A DNA stretch of 57,491 bases from Syntrophaceae bacterium (GCA_003139775.1 PLGI01000075.1:1-57491); one strand, 5' to 3'. Numbered from the stretch's first letter, positions 34,098 through 43,882 are shown. The notes: generated from the letters alone by a model not told the origin. A program made the numbers and translations.

Positions 34098-34844
34098 TTA
34101 TTTTTCTTCCAATCCTTGAATAAACGCCAGAACATTTTTACCCAGAACGCTGTGGTTGTAGCCACCTTCCAGAATACCGAAGCAGCCGCCATTGTTATGC
34201 CGGGCGGCATCTCGCACCAGCTTGCCCATATATTTGTAGTCTTCAGTTTTCAAAAGGCCGCCCCAGTCGGCTTCATGATTATCAAACCCGGCAGATACGG
34301 CGATAATATCAGCATTTGTTTGCGCTAAACCATTCTGCACATTTTTCAAATATTCATTACGATTAGATGCTGTGGGATTAAGTATTGTCACATATCCCTT
34401 GCCGCCCAGGATATTCACATTGCCATCACCGAAATGCAGATCGAAATCCAGAATGAACGCTTTTTTAATTTTATCCTCACACTTTAGTTTTTCCAACGCT
34501 ATCGCCATATTGTTAAAATAACAAAACCCCCACGCGCTTCCCGCTGAAGCATGGTGGCCGGGCGGACGAATTACAGCAAAGCATGGCTCGGCTAAGCCGA
34601 TTTGTGCCGCTTTAATCGCGCCTCCGGCGGCGAGCGCCGCAATGTCGTATACGCCCTCACGTTCGACCGACTTTACATATTCGGCAGTGTGCACTCGGAG
34701 AATATCTTCTTGGGAGGCCGGAAGAGGTGTGACAAAACTTACTTTACCGCGCAGTGCTATTTCAATGGCGTGAATACGGCCTGCGGCAGAAGCGGGATCA
34801 GACGAATAAATTTCGTTATAATCTTCATGATAAACAACCTTCAT
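34098..34844 (-). CDS. Histone-deacetylase-fold (HDAC/acetylpolyamine amidohydrolase-like) protein
   Basis: 248 residues, short for the family (often 300-370). The catalytic set is complete: His97-His98 in RPPGHHA, zinc ligands Asp135 and His137 (DFDLHFGDGN) and Asp188 (GFDNHEADW), and the Tyr229 loop LEGGYN. Such enzymes remove acyl groups from lysines, polyamines or other amines. It overlaps the NRDE gene upstream by 20 bases and so ends the aromatic operon transcript. With the sirtuin three genes earlier it gives two chemically different deacylases in one operon. Substrate unknown. Confidence 0.88.
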   Translation of the reverse strand: MKVVYHEDYNEIYSSDPASAAGRIHAIEIALRGKVSFVTPLPASQEDILRVHTAEYVKSVEREGVYDIAALAAGGAIKAAQIGLAEPCFAVIRPPGHHASAGSAWGFCYFNNMAIALEKLKCEDKIKKAFILDFDLHFGDGNVNILGGKGYVTILNPTASNRNEYLKNVQNGLAQTNADIIAVSAGFDNHEADWGGLLKTEDYKYMGKLVRDAARHNNGGCFGILEGGYNHSVLGKNVLAFIQGLEEK

Positions 34845-35619
34845 TTAATCCTCCTTTTTCCAGTTTAAAAGAAAATCGGCTCGTAACCCACGGTTCAGGG
34901 TTTTCATCAAGAACTTTTTCCACGAATTTTACGCGATTATTTTTTCCTATAAGCAAAATTGTCGAAGAACGGGTGCCGTAAACAGGGCTGGTAATAAATA
35001 TAGACGACAATACCCGCTCCCATTCCAATCCGATGCCTGTTGCGGGCAGTTTTCTGTCCGGCGGAATGTGGCGATCCGCCAGCAGGTCAAATAATGCTTT
35101 TCCCAATTCAGCGCCTTTTTTATCCAGTGCGGCCTTCAATAGCCTCTTACCCCTTGATACTTTTGGCCAGGGTGTATTCAAGAGATGATTGCTTAAGCCA
35201 TAGATTCCGGGTTTTAGTTCTTGTTTTCCTCCGCAATTGGAAAAAACAAAAAGGTCACTGCCCTCCCCCAGGATCAAATTAAAGCCATTGTATTTATCTG
35301 CCTGCGGGGAAATCTCTTCCAGATAATTACTTGGGTTTTGTTTTCCGGAAATGTAACGGCTGACAAGCCCTCCGCGCGAAAGAGCATTGCTTTTAAAAGT
35401 GGACGGATCGCGATAATTAGTGATGGCGGCAAATTTCCCTTTTTTGGTTACACCAAGCCATGTACCACCTTCTTTTAAATCGCGTCCGGCAAGCACTTGC
35501 GGTTGATCCTCCCAAAAGTCCGCCGGGGCCGATGGCCGCTCATAAAATTCATCGCGGTTAGCCGCAAGAATTAATCTGTATGAGGGATGAAAATTGTAAG
35601 CGAATACTATCAGGCACAT
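34825..35619 (-). CDS. NRDE (TANGO2) family protein
   Basis: 264 residues. Starts MCLIVFAY with the conserved Cys2, possibly an N-terminal nucleophile, and has the name-giving ANRDEFYERP at about residues 19-28, then GGTWLGV near 50. TANGO2-family proteins are linked to haem or lipid handling in eukaryotes; the bacterial role is not settled. It sits between the sirtuin gene (22 bases upstream) and the HDAC-fold gene (overlapping). Confidence 0.88.
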   Translation of the reverse strand: MCLIVFAYNFHPSYRLILAANRDEFYERPSAPADFWEDQPQVLAGRDLKEGGTWLGVTKKGKFAAITNYRDPSTFKSNALSRGGLVSRYISGKQNPSNYLEEISPQADKYNGFNLILGEGSDLFVFSNCGGKQELKPGIYGLSNHLLNTPWPKVSRGKRLLKAALDKKGAELGKALFDLLADRHIPPDRKLPATGIGLEWERVLSSIFITSPVYGTRSSTILLIGKNNRVKFVEKVLDENPEPWVTSRFSFKLEKGGLNEGCLS

Positions 35620-35641
35620 TAGGCTTTATATAATCCGGAAC

Positions 35642-36409
35642 TTATTTTACAATTTTTTTTAATCTCGTCATTATTCTCGCCATCGTATCTCCGGCCGGTG
35701 CGTTGATAAATACATCGGCTATATCATCATGCCCTGTGTCTCCCATATTAATAATGACAATATTCGCGCCTGATCGTTTGGCGTACATCGGCATATAAGC
35801 GGCGGGATAAACAATCAGCGTTGAACCTATAACGATAAACAAGTCGCATTCCCTGGATTCCCGCTCGGCCATCATCAAAGTGTGCTGCGGAAGCATTTCG
35901 CCGAAAAAAACAACATCGGGTTTCAGAATACCCTGGCATTTTTCACATACCGGGAAATAATCCGGTGACGGATGTTTTTGTCTCATTTCTTCGACAGGAT
36001 AACGCATGCCACAATCAAGACAGATCAGCCACTGCATATTGCCGTGTAGTTCATGAACTTTCTTTGGATTGTTACCCGCCTTCTGATGCAGGTTGTCTAT
36101 GTTCTGCGTAATGACTGAACTTAATTTGTTCATCTTCTCCAGCTCGGCTATTGCCAGATGAGCCCTGTTAGGCTCGGCATTGAGCAACGATCCGCCTTCC
36201 ACAAAAAGATACCAGACTTTCTTGCGGGTCTCGCCCGAACTAAGAAATCTGTCAATGGTGAAATCTTCGGGATCAACTTTTGTCCAGAGGCCGTCCGGAC
36301 CGCGGAAATCAGGTATGCCCGATTCCGTGCTGATGCCTGCTCCGGTGAAAACCACCAGCCTTTTCGACGCCGCGATCATTTCCGCAGTTTTATTGATTTT
36401 TGTTTCCAT
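35642..36409 (-). CDS. cobB: NAD-dependent protein deacylase, sirtuin class
   Basis: 255 residues, normal for bacterial sirtuins. GAGISTESGIPDFRG (about 22-36), TQNIDNLHQKAG, catalytic His in ELHGN, and the zinc pairs CLDCG and CEKCQG are all present, and GSTLIVYPAA closes the NAD site. It would remove acetyl or longer acyl groups from protein lysines with NAD. It begins 41 bases after tyrA, on the same strand, without a visible terminator between, so it is likely part of the aro operon. Gene symbol by family only. Confidence 0.92.
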   Translation of the reverse strand: METKINKTAEMIAASKRLVVFTGAGISTESGIPDFRGPDGLWTKVDPEDFTIDRFLSSGETRKKVWYLFVEGGSLLNAEPNRAHLAIAELEKMNKLSSVITQNIDNLHQKAGNNPKKVHELHGNMQWLICLDCGMRYPVEEMRQKHPSPDYFPVCEKCQGILKPDVVFFGEMLPQHTLMMAERESRECDLFIVIGSTLIVYPAAYMPMYAKRSGANIVIINMGDTGHDDIADVFINAPAGDTMARIMTRLKKIVK

Positions 36410-36450
36410 AAACGGCCGTTACCCCTTTTTATGGTTTTTCCGGTTTTCGA

Positions 36451-37224
36451 TCAGAACAATTTCTTTGCTGCTTTCTCGATAGCTTCTTTTAATTTCGTTC
36501 CACCACCGGACTCAATTGTTTGACGAATATCTTTCAGCTCTTTTTCGTAGATATCCAATACTTTCCCCATTTCTAGATTTCCCATAATTATATCAATATA
36601 AAGTTCAGGACTTTCCGTGAATATTTTTTTTATAATCTCCAGTTTAGTCCGGAAAATTGGCGTGGAAAATTTACTTATTTCCGCAAGAGGAATATTTGTT
36701 TTGGCCAGCGCCAGTCCCAGAGTAATTGTGTTGAAATGATTGAGTGCCTGAACAATCGCCATCATCTTATCGTGCTTTTCGGGAGTCGATTCCAAAACAG
36801 TCAGTTTATTATTTTTAAATACTTCTTTGAGCCATGGCTGCCATTTTTTTCCGCGCGCCGTACATAAAATAACATTCTGTCTGGTAACATCTTTTAACTG
36901 AGGTCCGAAAAGCGGATGACAGCCAATGACTTCGGCCCGCGAATTTTTCAGCATCAGTTTAACCGGTTCTTTTTTCAGCGACGTTAAATCCATCAAAAGC
37001 GCGTTTTTGGCTAACAAAGGACCAACCTGTTTGATAATTTCAGCGGTAGCAGAAATGGGCACAGCAACGACAACCACGTTGCAGAGCCTCGCCAAATCGT
37101 TTATTTGCAGCTTTGTTTTTCTGCCGCAGACATGAACGGTGCAGCCTTCTTTTCTCAGCAAACCGGCAAACCAGTGCCCCATGCCTTTTGTGCCGCCAAT
37201 TATGCCTACATTAATATGTTCCAT
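36451..37224 (-). CDS. tyrA: Prephenate dehydrogenase
   Basis: 257 residues. N-terminal Rossmann domain with GIIGGTKGMGHWFAGLL (about 8-24), then VVVAVPISAT and the helical C-terminal domain (HPLFGPQLKD, near residue 122, and HDKMMAIVQALNHF). It turns prephenate into 4-hydroxyphenylpyruvate, the Tyr branch. No chorismate mutase or ACT domain is fused. Overlaps aroC by 19 bases. Arogenate use cannot be excluded from sequence. Confidence 0.9.
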   Translation of the reverse strand: MEHINVGIIGGTKGMGHWFAGLLRKEGCTVHVCGRKTKLQINDLARLCNVVVVAVPISATAEIIKQVGPLLAKNALLMDLTSLKKEPVKLMLKNSRAEVIGCHPLFGPQLKDVTRQNVILCTARGKKWQPWLKEVFKNNKLTVLESTPEKHDKMMAIVQALNHFNTITLGLALAKTNIPLAEISKFSTPIFRTKLEIIKKIFTESPELYIDIIMGNLEMGKVLDIYEKELKDIRQTIESGGGTKLKEAIEKAAKKLF

Positions 37225-38297
37225 CTACTGATCGCCTTTTGTCTCAATAAGTGATCTGCTAAAACAATCATGACCATTGCTTCGCAAACCGGCACGACCC
37301 TAGGCAACACACAAATATCATGTCTTCCCTGAATTTTAATTATCTGCTCTTTCCCCCTGAAATCTATAGTCTGCTGCGGTTTGGCTATTGATGGAACAGG
37401 TTTGCAATAAACCCGCAGAACAATTTGTTCACCGCTTGTTATACCCGCGAGCATTCCTCCGGCATGATTTGTTTTAAATCCTTTTTTATTCATTTGATCA
37501 TTGACTTCCGAGCCCATCCTTCGAGCGGCTTCCATGCCCTCACCGATTTCCACCGCTTTTACCGAACCGATGCTCATCAGCGCTTTAGCCAAATCAGCGT
37601 CCATTTTGTCAAAAACTGGTTCGCCTAAACCGGCGGGACAACCACGCACAATAATCTCCACAATCCCGCCCAGCGAATCTCCCTTTTTGCGGACTGCCAT
37701 AATCTTTTTTTCCATAGCTGTCGCCGCCTGTGCATCGGGACAGAAAAGAGCATTATCACGCACAACTTTCTTTAAATTTTTGTCTGACTGCATTTTATCA
37801 CGGTCGATTGCAATTGTTCCGATGGCCTGCGTGTAAGCGATCACATCCATCCCCGCCTGAACAATAACTTTTTCGGCAATAGCTCCCGCGGCAACGCGCG
37901 CGGCAGTTTCTCTGCCGGATGAGCGTCCTCCACCGCGCCAATCGCGAATACCGTATTTTTGCAGATAGGTGAAATCTCCTTGCCCAGGACGGAATATATT
38001 TTTTAATTCATCGTAGGAGGAAGATTTCGCATCAGCGTTTTTGATGATCAGCGAAACAGGAGTGCCCGTGGTCTTTCCCTCAAAAACACCGGAGAGAATC
38101 TCGACTTTGTCACTCTCCTGCCTTGTCGTTGAGGAAACCGACATCGATGGTCTTCTTCTGTCCAGAGCTTGCTGAATATCAGCTTCGTCCAAGTCAAGCC
38201 CCGGTGGACAACCATCCACAACCGCTCCTAAGGCCTTACCGTGTGACTCTCCCCAGGTTGTAACGCGAAAAACGCTACCAATTGTATTTCCGGACAT
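37206..38297 (-). CDS. aroC: Chorismate synthase
   Basis: 363 residues. Family signatures GESHGKALGAVVDGCPPG at the N-terminus, the GRSSGRETAARVAAGA stretch (about 125-140) and the RHDICVLPR motif near the C-terminus. It needs reduced FMN to convert EPSP to chorismate, the last common step. Twelve bases downstream of aroK and overlapping tyrA. Confidence 0.97.
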   Translation of the reverse strand: MSGNTIGSVFRVTTWGESHGKALGAVVDGCPPGLDLDEADIQQALDRRRPSMSVSSTTRQESDKVEILSGVFEGKTTGTPVSLIIKNADAKSSSYDELKNIFRPGQGDFTYLQKYGIRDWRGGGRSSGRETAARVAAGAIAEKVIVQAGMDVIAYTQAIGTIAIDRDKMQSDKNLKKVVRDNALFCPDAQAATAMEKKIMAVRKKGDSLGGIVEIIVRGCPAGLGEPVFDKMDADLAKALMSIGSVKAVEIGEGMEAARRMGSEVNDQMNKKGFKTNHAGGMLAGITSGEQIVLRVYCKPVPSIAKPQQTIDFRGKEQIIKIQGRHDICVLPRVVPVCEAMVMIVLADHLLRQKAISRWNILM

Positions 38298-38309
38298 AGA
38301 TATTACCTC

Positions 38310-38882
38310 TTAATTTTTGCTTTCTTTAATCTTAACTAAATTTCCTGATTTTCGCAAATATTGATAAATTTCTTCCGCGACCTGCGCAGCACTCTTGCCT
38401 CCAGTATCCACAGTGTGGTCCGCGGCGCTCTCATATAAAGGAAGCCTTTGTCTCATAATATCTATCGTTTCCTGAATAATATTACCGGAAGTAAACTGAG
38501 GACGTGTCGCTCCTTTTCGGGCGTCTTTCTTGAGCCTGTCAATAATATCCTGCAGGGGAGCATTGAGCCAGATAATCACACCTTCCTGCTTTAACAAATC
38601 CACATTCTGTTTTAACAAAGCCATATTCTCTCTAAACAAAACCACTCCGCCGCCGGTGGCGATAACGCAATCTTCTTTTTGCGTCAGATATTTAATTGTG
38701 TCTCTTTCCTTGGCGCGGAAAAAATCCCACCCGTGAAGCGCCACAATTTCTTTGATCGGCATCGCCATGCTTTTTTCTACCATCGCGTCGGTATCCCAAA
38801 AAGCAATTTTCAGCTTAGCGGAAAGAATTCTGCCCACTGTGGATTTTCCTGTCGCCCGATAACCGATTAAGACAACATTCAT
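38310..38882 (-). CDS. aroK: Shikimate kinase
   Basis: 190 residues from the ATG at 38882. Walker A GYRATGKSTVGR, shikimate-binding FWDTD, and GGGVVLF are visible. A longer start at 38903 exists, but the chosen ATG overlaps the aroA stop as ATGA, the usual sign of coupling. The tail after about residue 165 (HTVDTGGKSAAQVAEEIYQYL) is typical. Confidence 0.95.
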   Translation of the reverse strand: MNVVLIGYRATGKSTVGRILSAKLKIAFWDTDAMVEKSMAMPIKEIVALHGWDFFRAKERDTIKYLTQKEDCVIATGGGVVLFRENMALLKQNVDLLKQEGVIIWLNAPLQDIIDRLKKDARKGATRPQFTSGNIIQETIDIMRQRLPLYESAADHTVDTGGKSAAQVAEEIYQYLRKSGNLVKIKESKN

Positions 38883-40135
38883 ATCTTCTCTAATTCCTTC
38901 CAAAATGAGGGGAATGATTTATCAACGCATTTTTTGTCGCTGATTTCTATGCCGCGGACAACCAAACCGGCAACGGCAAAGCTCATGGCTATGCGGTGGT
39001 CGTTATAAGTCTCAATTTTTGCCGGCCGCATTTTCCCTCCTTGAATAACAAGACCTTCCGGTATCTCCTCGGCTTCAATGCCGGTGCGGTTCAGTTCCGT
39101 AACCAGAGCTGCCAGCCGGTTGCTTTCCTTTATTCTTAAATGCGCCACGTTATCGATAATTGTTTGTCCTTTACGGAAAGCGGACAAAACCGCTAAAGAT
39201 GGCACCATATCCGGCATATCGTTGAGGTCGAAAGTAAAATCACCCTCCGCCAGATTATTTCCGGAAACTTCCACCCAGTTTTCTCCTGATCTTACTTTAC
39301 ATCCCAGTTCTTCCAGAACACTCAGCAACCGGATATCTCCCTGTTTACTTTGCCGGTTAATTCCGGTAACTTTAATTGTTTTTTTTAAAAGCGCCGCGGC
39401 CAGAAAAAAATAGGAAGCGCTGGAAGCATCTCCTTCTATGCGGTATTCACGCCCTTGATAAATTTTCCCGGCGGCAACATGGTATTTATATTTTCCTGTT
39501 TGAGTAATCTTCGCGCCGAAATCGCTCATCACGGCAATCGTTAAATCAATATAAGGAATCGAAACGACACTGCCCAGCAAAATTAAATCCATGCCTTTGG
39601 GCGTGTAAGGCGCACAAAGAAGCAGCGCCGACACGTATTGCGAACTTTCGATATCCTGTAGAGTTATTTTTCCTCCGGTCAGGCCGTTGGCATTTATTTC
39701 CACCGGAGGACAATTGTTCCGGGAAGAAATATCAGCGCCCATGTTTTGCAGCGCTTCCACCAAAGCACCTACAGGCCTTTCGCAGAGCCGTTTTTCGCCG
39801 GTTAAGACATATTTTCCTTTGCCCAGACAGACCAGCGCCGTAAGAAATCGCAACGCGGTGCCGTTATTTCCCAGAAATAATTCTTTGCCGCCGTTTATTA
39901 TTTTGCCCGCCGTGCCGGAAATAAAAAAACCGCCTTTCGCGGAAACAATTTGCGCGCCTAACGCCCGCAAGCCTTCAATCAAATGCAGTGAGTCCTGAGC
40001 GATAAGGGCGTTGTTGATGAAAGAATTATTCTGTGCCAAAGCGGCAGCCACCAGCGCCCGCTGGGTCAGGCTTTTGGAACCGGGAACACAAACGGTCGCA
40101 GAAACTTCCTTAAAATGAGCATCGTCGTTATTCAA
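38879..40135 (-). CDS. aroA: 3-phosphoshikimate 1-carboxyvinyltransferase (EPSP synthase)
   Basis: 418 residues. PGSKSLTQRALVAAALA at the N-terminus binds shikimate 3-phosphate; LFLGNNGTALRFLTAL is the PEP-site signature (about 86-101); KESNRLAALVTEL lies near residue 345, and DHRIAMSFAVAG near the C-terminus. The LGNNGTALR form differs from the common LGNAGTAMRPL, as in class II or atypical enzymes. Eight bases overlap with aroDE. Confidence 0.96.
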   Translation of the reverse strand: MNNDDAHFKEVSATVCVPGSKSLTQRALVAAALAQNNSFINNALIAQDSLHLIEGLRALGAQIVSAKGGFFISGTAGKIINGGKELFLGNNGTALRFLTALVCLGKGKYVLTGEKRLCERPVGALVEALQNMGADISSRNNCPPVEINANGLTGGKITLQDIESSQYVSALLLCAPYTPKGMDLILLGSVVSIPYIDLTIAVMSDFGAKITQTGKYKYHVAAGKIYQGREYRIEGDASSASYFFLAAALLKKTIKVTGINRQSKQGDIRLLSVLEELGCKVRSGENWVEVSGNNLAEGDFTFDLNDMPDMVPSLAVLSAFRKGQTIIDNVAHLRIKESNRLAALVTELNRTGIEAEEIPEGLVIQGGKMRPAKIETYNDHRIAMSFAVAGLVVRGIEISDKKCVDKSFPSFWKELEKI

Positions 40136-41696
40136 TTTGAGTTAACCTCTTCAATATTACTTTTTTCATCAGCGCGCGGGGCGGCTCGACGCCCGTCCAC
40201 AGACGTAATTGCTGGGCTCCCTGATGAACAAACATATCCAATCCAGAAAAAATATGACAGCCCTGTTTTTCGGCGTCAGCCAGTAATTTAGTCTTGAGCG
40301 GATTATAGATAACATCCATCACATATCTAAATCCGGCCAGCGCCGACGCCTTCACCGGAGATTTATCTTTAGGATACATGCCCACAGGCGTTGTGTTGAT
40401 CAGGCAGTCAGCCTTGATCCTGCCGATTTCGGCAAGAGGATAAAACGGGCAATTCAATTTGCCGGAAAGAATCTTTCCTTTTTCCGGCGTGCGATTAACA
40501 ATAACCGGAAATCCGCCCTCCTTCATTATTCCATATGCCGCCGCTCGCGCTGTTCCGCCCGCACCAATGATTACAAAAGTTTTACCTTTAATCGGCATTG
40601 CTTCTTGGAGCGTAAGAATCATTCCCAGCCAATCGGTGTTGCAACCAGTCAGGCGGCTACTTTTGCTGATAATTGTATTTACCGCTCCGATTTTCAGAGC
40701 ATCATCGTCAATATCATCCAGATATTCCATGACCGCGACTTTAAAGGGTATGGTTACACTGGCGCCGCGGATATTCATTGCTCTCATACCCTGCAACGCG
40801 CCGCCCAAATCATCAACGCAAAACGCACAGTAGTTTCCTTCGATTCCCATTTCTTTAAAAGCAGCGTTGTGCATCATTGGAGAAAGGCTTTGCCTCACCG
40901 GGTTACCCAATAAAATATAATTCTGTGGCTGAGGTGTCGACGTAGATAAAACTGTTACTGAAGGAGTCCGTTCGCCTGCAAGCAATTCATTAATTTGTTT
41001 CATCTCGTAAATGGTGAACTGTCCCGGCGCGGATTGACCTTCTTGCTCCAGTGTGGCAAAGCTCAAATAATTTCCCAATAGAGGCGCTACGGCACGACTG
41101 ATGCGGCCTTTATCTCCCATGCACAAGGAAATAAGTTCCGGAGAATGCTTCCGCGCATAGGAGATCAAGCTGAGAGTCACTAGATTATCTTTGGCAGTTT
41201 TAGCGAAAGTAACGATTTTCACAACGGCTGGTTTGGCCTTGGCGCATTGATGAAATATTTCTTTTAATTTTGTCAGTGCCGGAGTCTCTTTAAGATTATG
41301 ATAAGAAACTATAATTTTTGTTTTCCCCCTGTGTTCTGCACAAAAAGACTGGAGTTCCTTAATTGCCGCGCGTCCTTCCGCAAGTTCGATATCAACAAAA
41401 TCCGCACCCAGTTCAATTGCCTCTTTGAGCAAAGCTATTTTCCGGTCAATAGTCTTTTTCCCGACACCTTTGATACCTGCTGTCCCTCCGGCAGGAGCCG
41501 CCTCCTCTTTTTTGCGGCATGTAACAATTATTTTAATCAAACCGGAACTGTTGCGAGCGGTAGAAATCAATTCCGCAAGCGATCCATCCTCGATCAAATC
41601 CATTCTCAATTCGATAAAATCGGCAAGCCGGCAACTTCTTTCTATGGTATGCAAAGCTTCTTTTTTTTTGCCGGCCGTAATGGGAATACAAATCAT
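40128..41696 (-). CDS. aroDE: Fused type I 3-dehydroquinate dehydratase / shikimate dehydrogenase
   Basis: 522 residues. The first half (1-225) is type I dehydroquinase: IELRMDLIEDG, VTCRKK, SYHNLKETP with the catalytic His, and the Schiff-base Lys in AVVKIVTFA. The second half (about 247-522) is shikimate dehydrogenase: LGNPVRQSLSPMMHNAAF, VTIPFK, GCNTDWLG and the NADP site VIGAGGTARAAAYGI. Fusion of both activities is common in plants and known in some bacteria such as Chlamydia. It joins steps 3 and 4 of the pathway. Four-base overlap with pheA. Confidence 0.96.
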   Translation of the reverse strand: MICIPITAGKKKEALHTIERSCRLADFIELRMDLIEDGSLAELISTARNSSGLIKIIVTCRKKEEAAPAGGTAGIKGVGKKTIDRKIALLKEAIELGADFVDIELAEGRAAIKELQSFCAEHRGKTKIIVSYHNLKETPALTKLKEIFHQCAKAKPAVVKIVTFAKTAKDNLVTLSLISYARKHSPELISLCMGDKGRISRAVAPLLGNYLSFATLEQEGQSAPGQFTIYEMKQINELLAGERTPSVTVLSTSTPQPQNYILLGNPVRQSLSPMMHNAAFKEMGIEGNYCAFCVDDLGGALQGMRAMNIRGASVTIPFKVAVMEYLDDIDDDALKIGAVNTIISKSSRLTGCNTDWLGMILTLQEAMPIKGKTFVIIGAGGTARAAAYGIMKEGGFPVIVNRTPEKGKILSGKLNCPFYPLAEIGRIKADCLINTTPVGMYPKDKSPVKASALAGFRYVMDVIYNPLKTKLLADAEKQGCHIFSGLDMFVHQGAQQLRLWTGVEPPRALMKKVILKRLTQIE

Positions 41697-42775
41697 AACG
41701 CGCCTTCATTTTTCGGGTATGAACCCAGTATTTTCAGAAAAGTTGTTTTTTTCTTCAATTCCTCCAAACAGCTCTTTACCTGTTCGTCTTTTATATGACC
41801 TATCATATCCACGAAAAAGCTGTATTCCCATAATTTCTCTTTTACCGGATGCGATTCTATTTTTGCCAGATTAATTTTTCGCCGCGCGAATGATGCCAGC
41901 GCACTGTGAAGCGAACCGGGTGAATGAGGCGTGGCAAAAATCAGGGAAGTCTTATCATTGCCCGTAACTGTATTTTCTCCTCTGCCTATAACCAAAAAAC
42001 GCGTCATATTGGAAGAATTATCTTCAATTCCTTCCGCCAGCAGATTCAGTCCGTACATCTGGCCGGCAAGAGAACTGCCTATTGCCGCTTCATTTTTTTT
42101 CCCCCGCACTATTTGAACCGCGGCTGCTGTGCTTTCCGCTTCGCTCAGTATGCAATTGGGCAAATTGGTTTTTAACCATATCTGACACTGAGCCAGAGCT
42201 TGCGGGTGAGAATAAATTTTCTTAATATCTTTCATACTTTTGGTTGAAGATATAAGGCATTGGCTGATCCGCAGATAAATCTCCGCCTTGATTTTCAGCG
42301 GGGTCGTAATCAGCAGGTCAAGCGTTATGTTCACCGATCCTTCCAGCGAATTTTCTATGGGGACGACGCCCCAGTTCACAAAGCCTTTTTCCACTTCATC
42401 AAATACACGATCAATCCTTGGCTGAGGGAAATAACGGCTGGAATCACCAAAGTGCAAACGAGCCGCCAAATGCGTAAAAGATGCTTCCGCGCCGAAAAAA
42501 GCTACGGTCATTGGTTTTTGCAATTCACGCGAAGTGGAAATAATTTCCCGGAAAATCGATGTTACCGCTTCCCGCGGCAGAGGACCGGAATTTAGTTCCT
42601 GCAGATAGCCGTGAACCCTTGCTTCCTGAGCGGGATCGTATACGTCAATTCCGCCTTCGCCTTTAACCTTGCCGATCTGGACTGATATTTGCGCCCTTTC
42701 ATTCAACAAACGGATAATCTCCCGGTCTTTCTCCTTCATGTTTTCTCTTAAGTCTTCCAACTTTCGCGGTTTCAT
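41693..42775 (-). CDS. pheA: Bifunctional chorismate mutase / prephenate dehydratase
   Basis: 360 residues: AroQ chorismate mutase (1-85, starting LEDLRENMKEKDREIIRLLNER), prephenate dehydratase (about 92-270, FFGAEASFTHLAA, WGVVPIENSLEGSVN, and TRFLVIGR near 253) and a C-terminal ACT domain (about 278-352). The ACT motif that senses Phe is ESHP here rather than the usual ESRP, so feedback may be intact or altered. Supplies phenylpyruvate. Overlaps aroB by four bases. Confidence 0.95.
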   Translation of the reverse strand: MKPRKLEDLRENMKEKDREIIRLLNERAQISVQIGKVKGEGGIDVYDPAQEARVHGYLQELNSGPLPREAVTSIFREIISTSRELQKPMTVAFFGAEASFTHLAARLHFGDSSRYFPQPRIDRVFDEVEKGFVNWGVVPIENSLEGSVNITLDLLITTPLKIKAEIYLRISQCLISSTKSMKDIKKIYSHPQALAQCQIWLKTNLPNCILSEAESTAAAVQIVRGKKNEAAIGSSLAGQMYGLNLLAEGIEDNSSNMTRFLVIGRGENTVTGNDKTSLIFATPHSPGSLHSALASFARRKINLAKIESHPVKEKLWEYSFFVDMIGHIKDEQVKSCLEELKKKTTFLKILGSYPKNEGAL

Positions 42776-43866
42776 TTTTTCATCTCCTCAAGCACTGCCG
42801 TGATCAGTTTCGGTTCAATGTTTCCGTTGATAAAAGGCATTCCTATTTTCTTTAACAAAACAAAATGGATTATGTCACCTTTTTTTTTCTTATCCATCTG
42901 CAACAGGGGAATAATACTATCGCCAGTAAAAGACTCCGGTATTTTTCCGGGCAGGCCCGCACTGTGGATAAGAGCTTCGATGCGTTTGGTTTCATTGTCT
43001 TTGAGGTAACCCATTTTTTCGGAAAGACGCGCCGCCACAATCATTCCCAGAGCTACGCCTTCGCCATGCGTTATTGTATATTGGGAAATTGTTTCCAGCG
43101 CATGCCCCAGCGTGTGACCGAAATTAAGAATACGCCGCAGGCCCTGCTCTTTTTCATCAATTTCGACAATTGATTTTTTGATCTGACAGCAGGTTTCCAC
43201 AATATTCAGCAACAGCTTCGAATCTTTTAATTTTATCGCCTCCATATTGCTCTCGAGAGTATGAAACATTTTTTCATCGTCAATAGCGCCGTATTTAATA
43301 ATTTCCGAAAGCCCGTTGTTAAATTCTCTTTCCGGAAGCGTTTCTAAAAAACTCAAATCCGTGAACACGGCGCACGGCTGGTAAAAAGTCCCCAGCAGAT
43401 TTTTCCCGTGGGGAAGGTCGATACCTGTTTTTCCGCCGATGCTGCTGTCCACTTGCGCGACCAGCGTGGTTGGAATCTGAATGTAAGGTATAGAACGCAT
43501 AAATATAGAAGCAATTAAACCGACGATGTCGCCGACAACTCCGCCGCCTAAGGCAATCAGACAAGTCTCGCGGTCAGCTTCTAATTTAAGCAATTTCCCC
43601 GCAATATCCAGCACGGTGTTAATATTTTTGGAAGCCTCGCCGACGGGAAATTCGATCAGATATACATTTAATCCGACATCTTTTAAACTGGAAAGAAGTT
43701 TTTGCCCGTAAAGACTGCCGACACAATTGTCAGTAATCACCACATATCGCCCCGCGTTATGACTTTTGGCAATAATCGGCGCCATCCGGTCGATTATGTC
43801 TTTACCGATGCGAATTTCATAAGATGATAGAACCTTCTTATCAAGATTAACTTTTATCGATCGCAT
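42772..43866 (-). CDS. aroB: 3-dehydroquinate synthase
   Basis: 364 residues. NAD-binding GGGVVGDIVGLIASIFMRSI (about 107-126), TTLVAQVDSSIGGKTGIDL, and metal ligands in EIIKYG, LNFGHTLGHALE and THGEGVALGM are all visible. It makes the first carbocycle from DAHP. Sixteen bases separate it from aroF. Confidence 0.97.
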   Translation of the reverse strand: MRSIKVNLDKKVLSSYEIRIGKDIIDRMAPIIAKSHNAGRYVVITDNCVGSLYGQKLLSSLKDVGLNVYLIEFPVGEASKNINTVLDIAGKLLKLEADRETCLIALGGGVVGDIVGLIASIFMRSIPYIQIPTTLVAQVDSSIGGKTGIDLPHGKNLLGTFYQPCAVFTDLSFLETLPEREFNNGLSEIIKYGAIDDEKMFHTLESNMEAIKLKDSKLLLNIVETCCQIKKSIVEIDEKEQGLRRILNFGHTLGHALETISQYTITHGEGVALGMIVAARLSEKMGYLKDNETKRIEALIHSAGLPGKIPESFTGDSIIPLLQMDKKKKGDIIHFVLLKKIGMPFINGNIEPKLITAVLEEMKK

Positions 43867-43882
43867 ATATTCACTCCGTTAT

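Noticed and set aside
34098..34844. HDAC-fold protein as a polyamine deacetylase linked to hss
   Set aside because: It is in the aromatic operon, not in the polyamine operon, and is shorter than known acetylpolyamine amidohydrolases; left as one option only.
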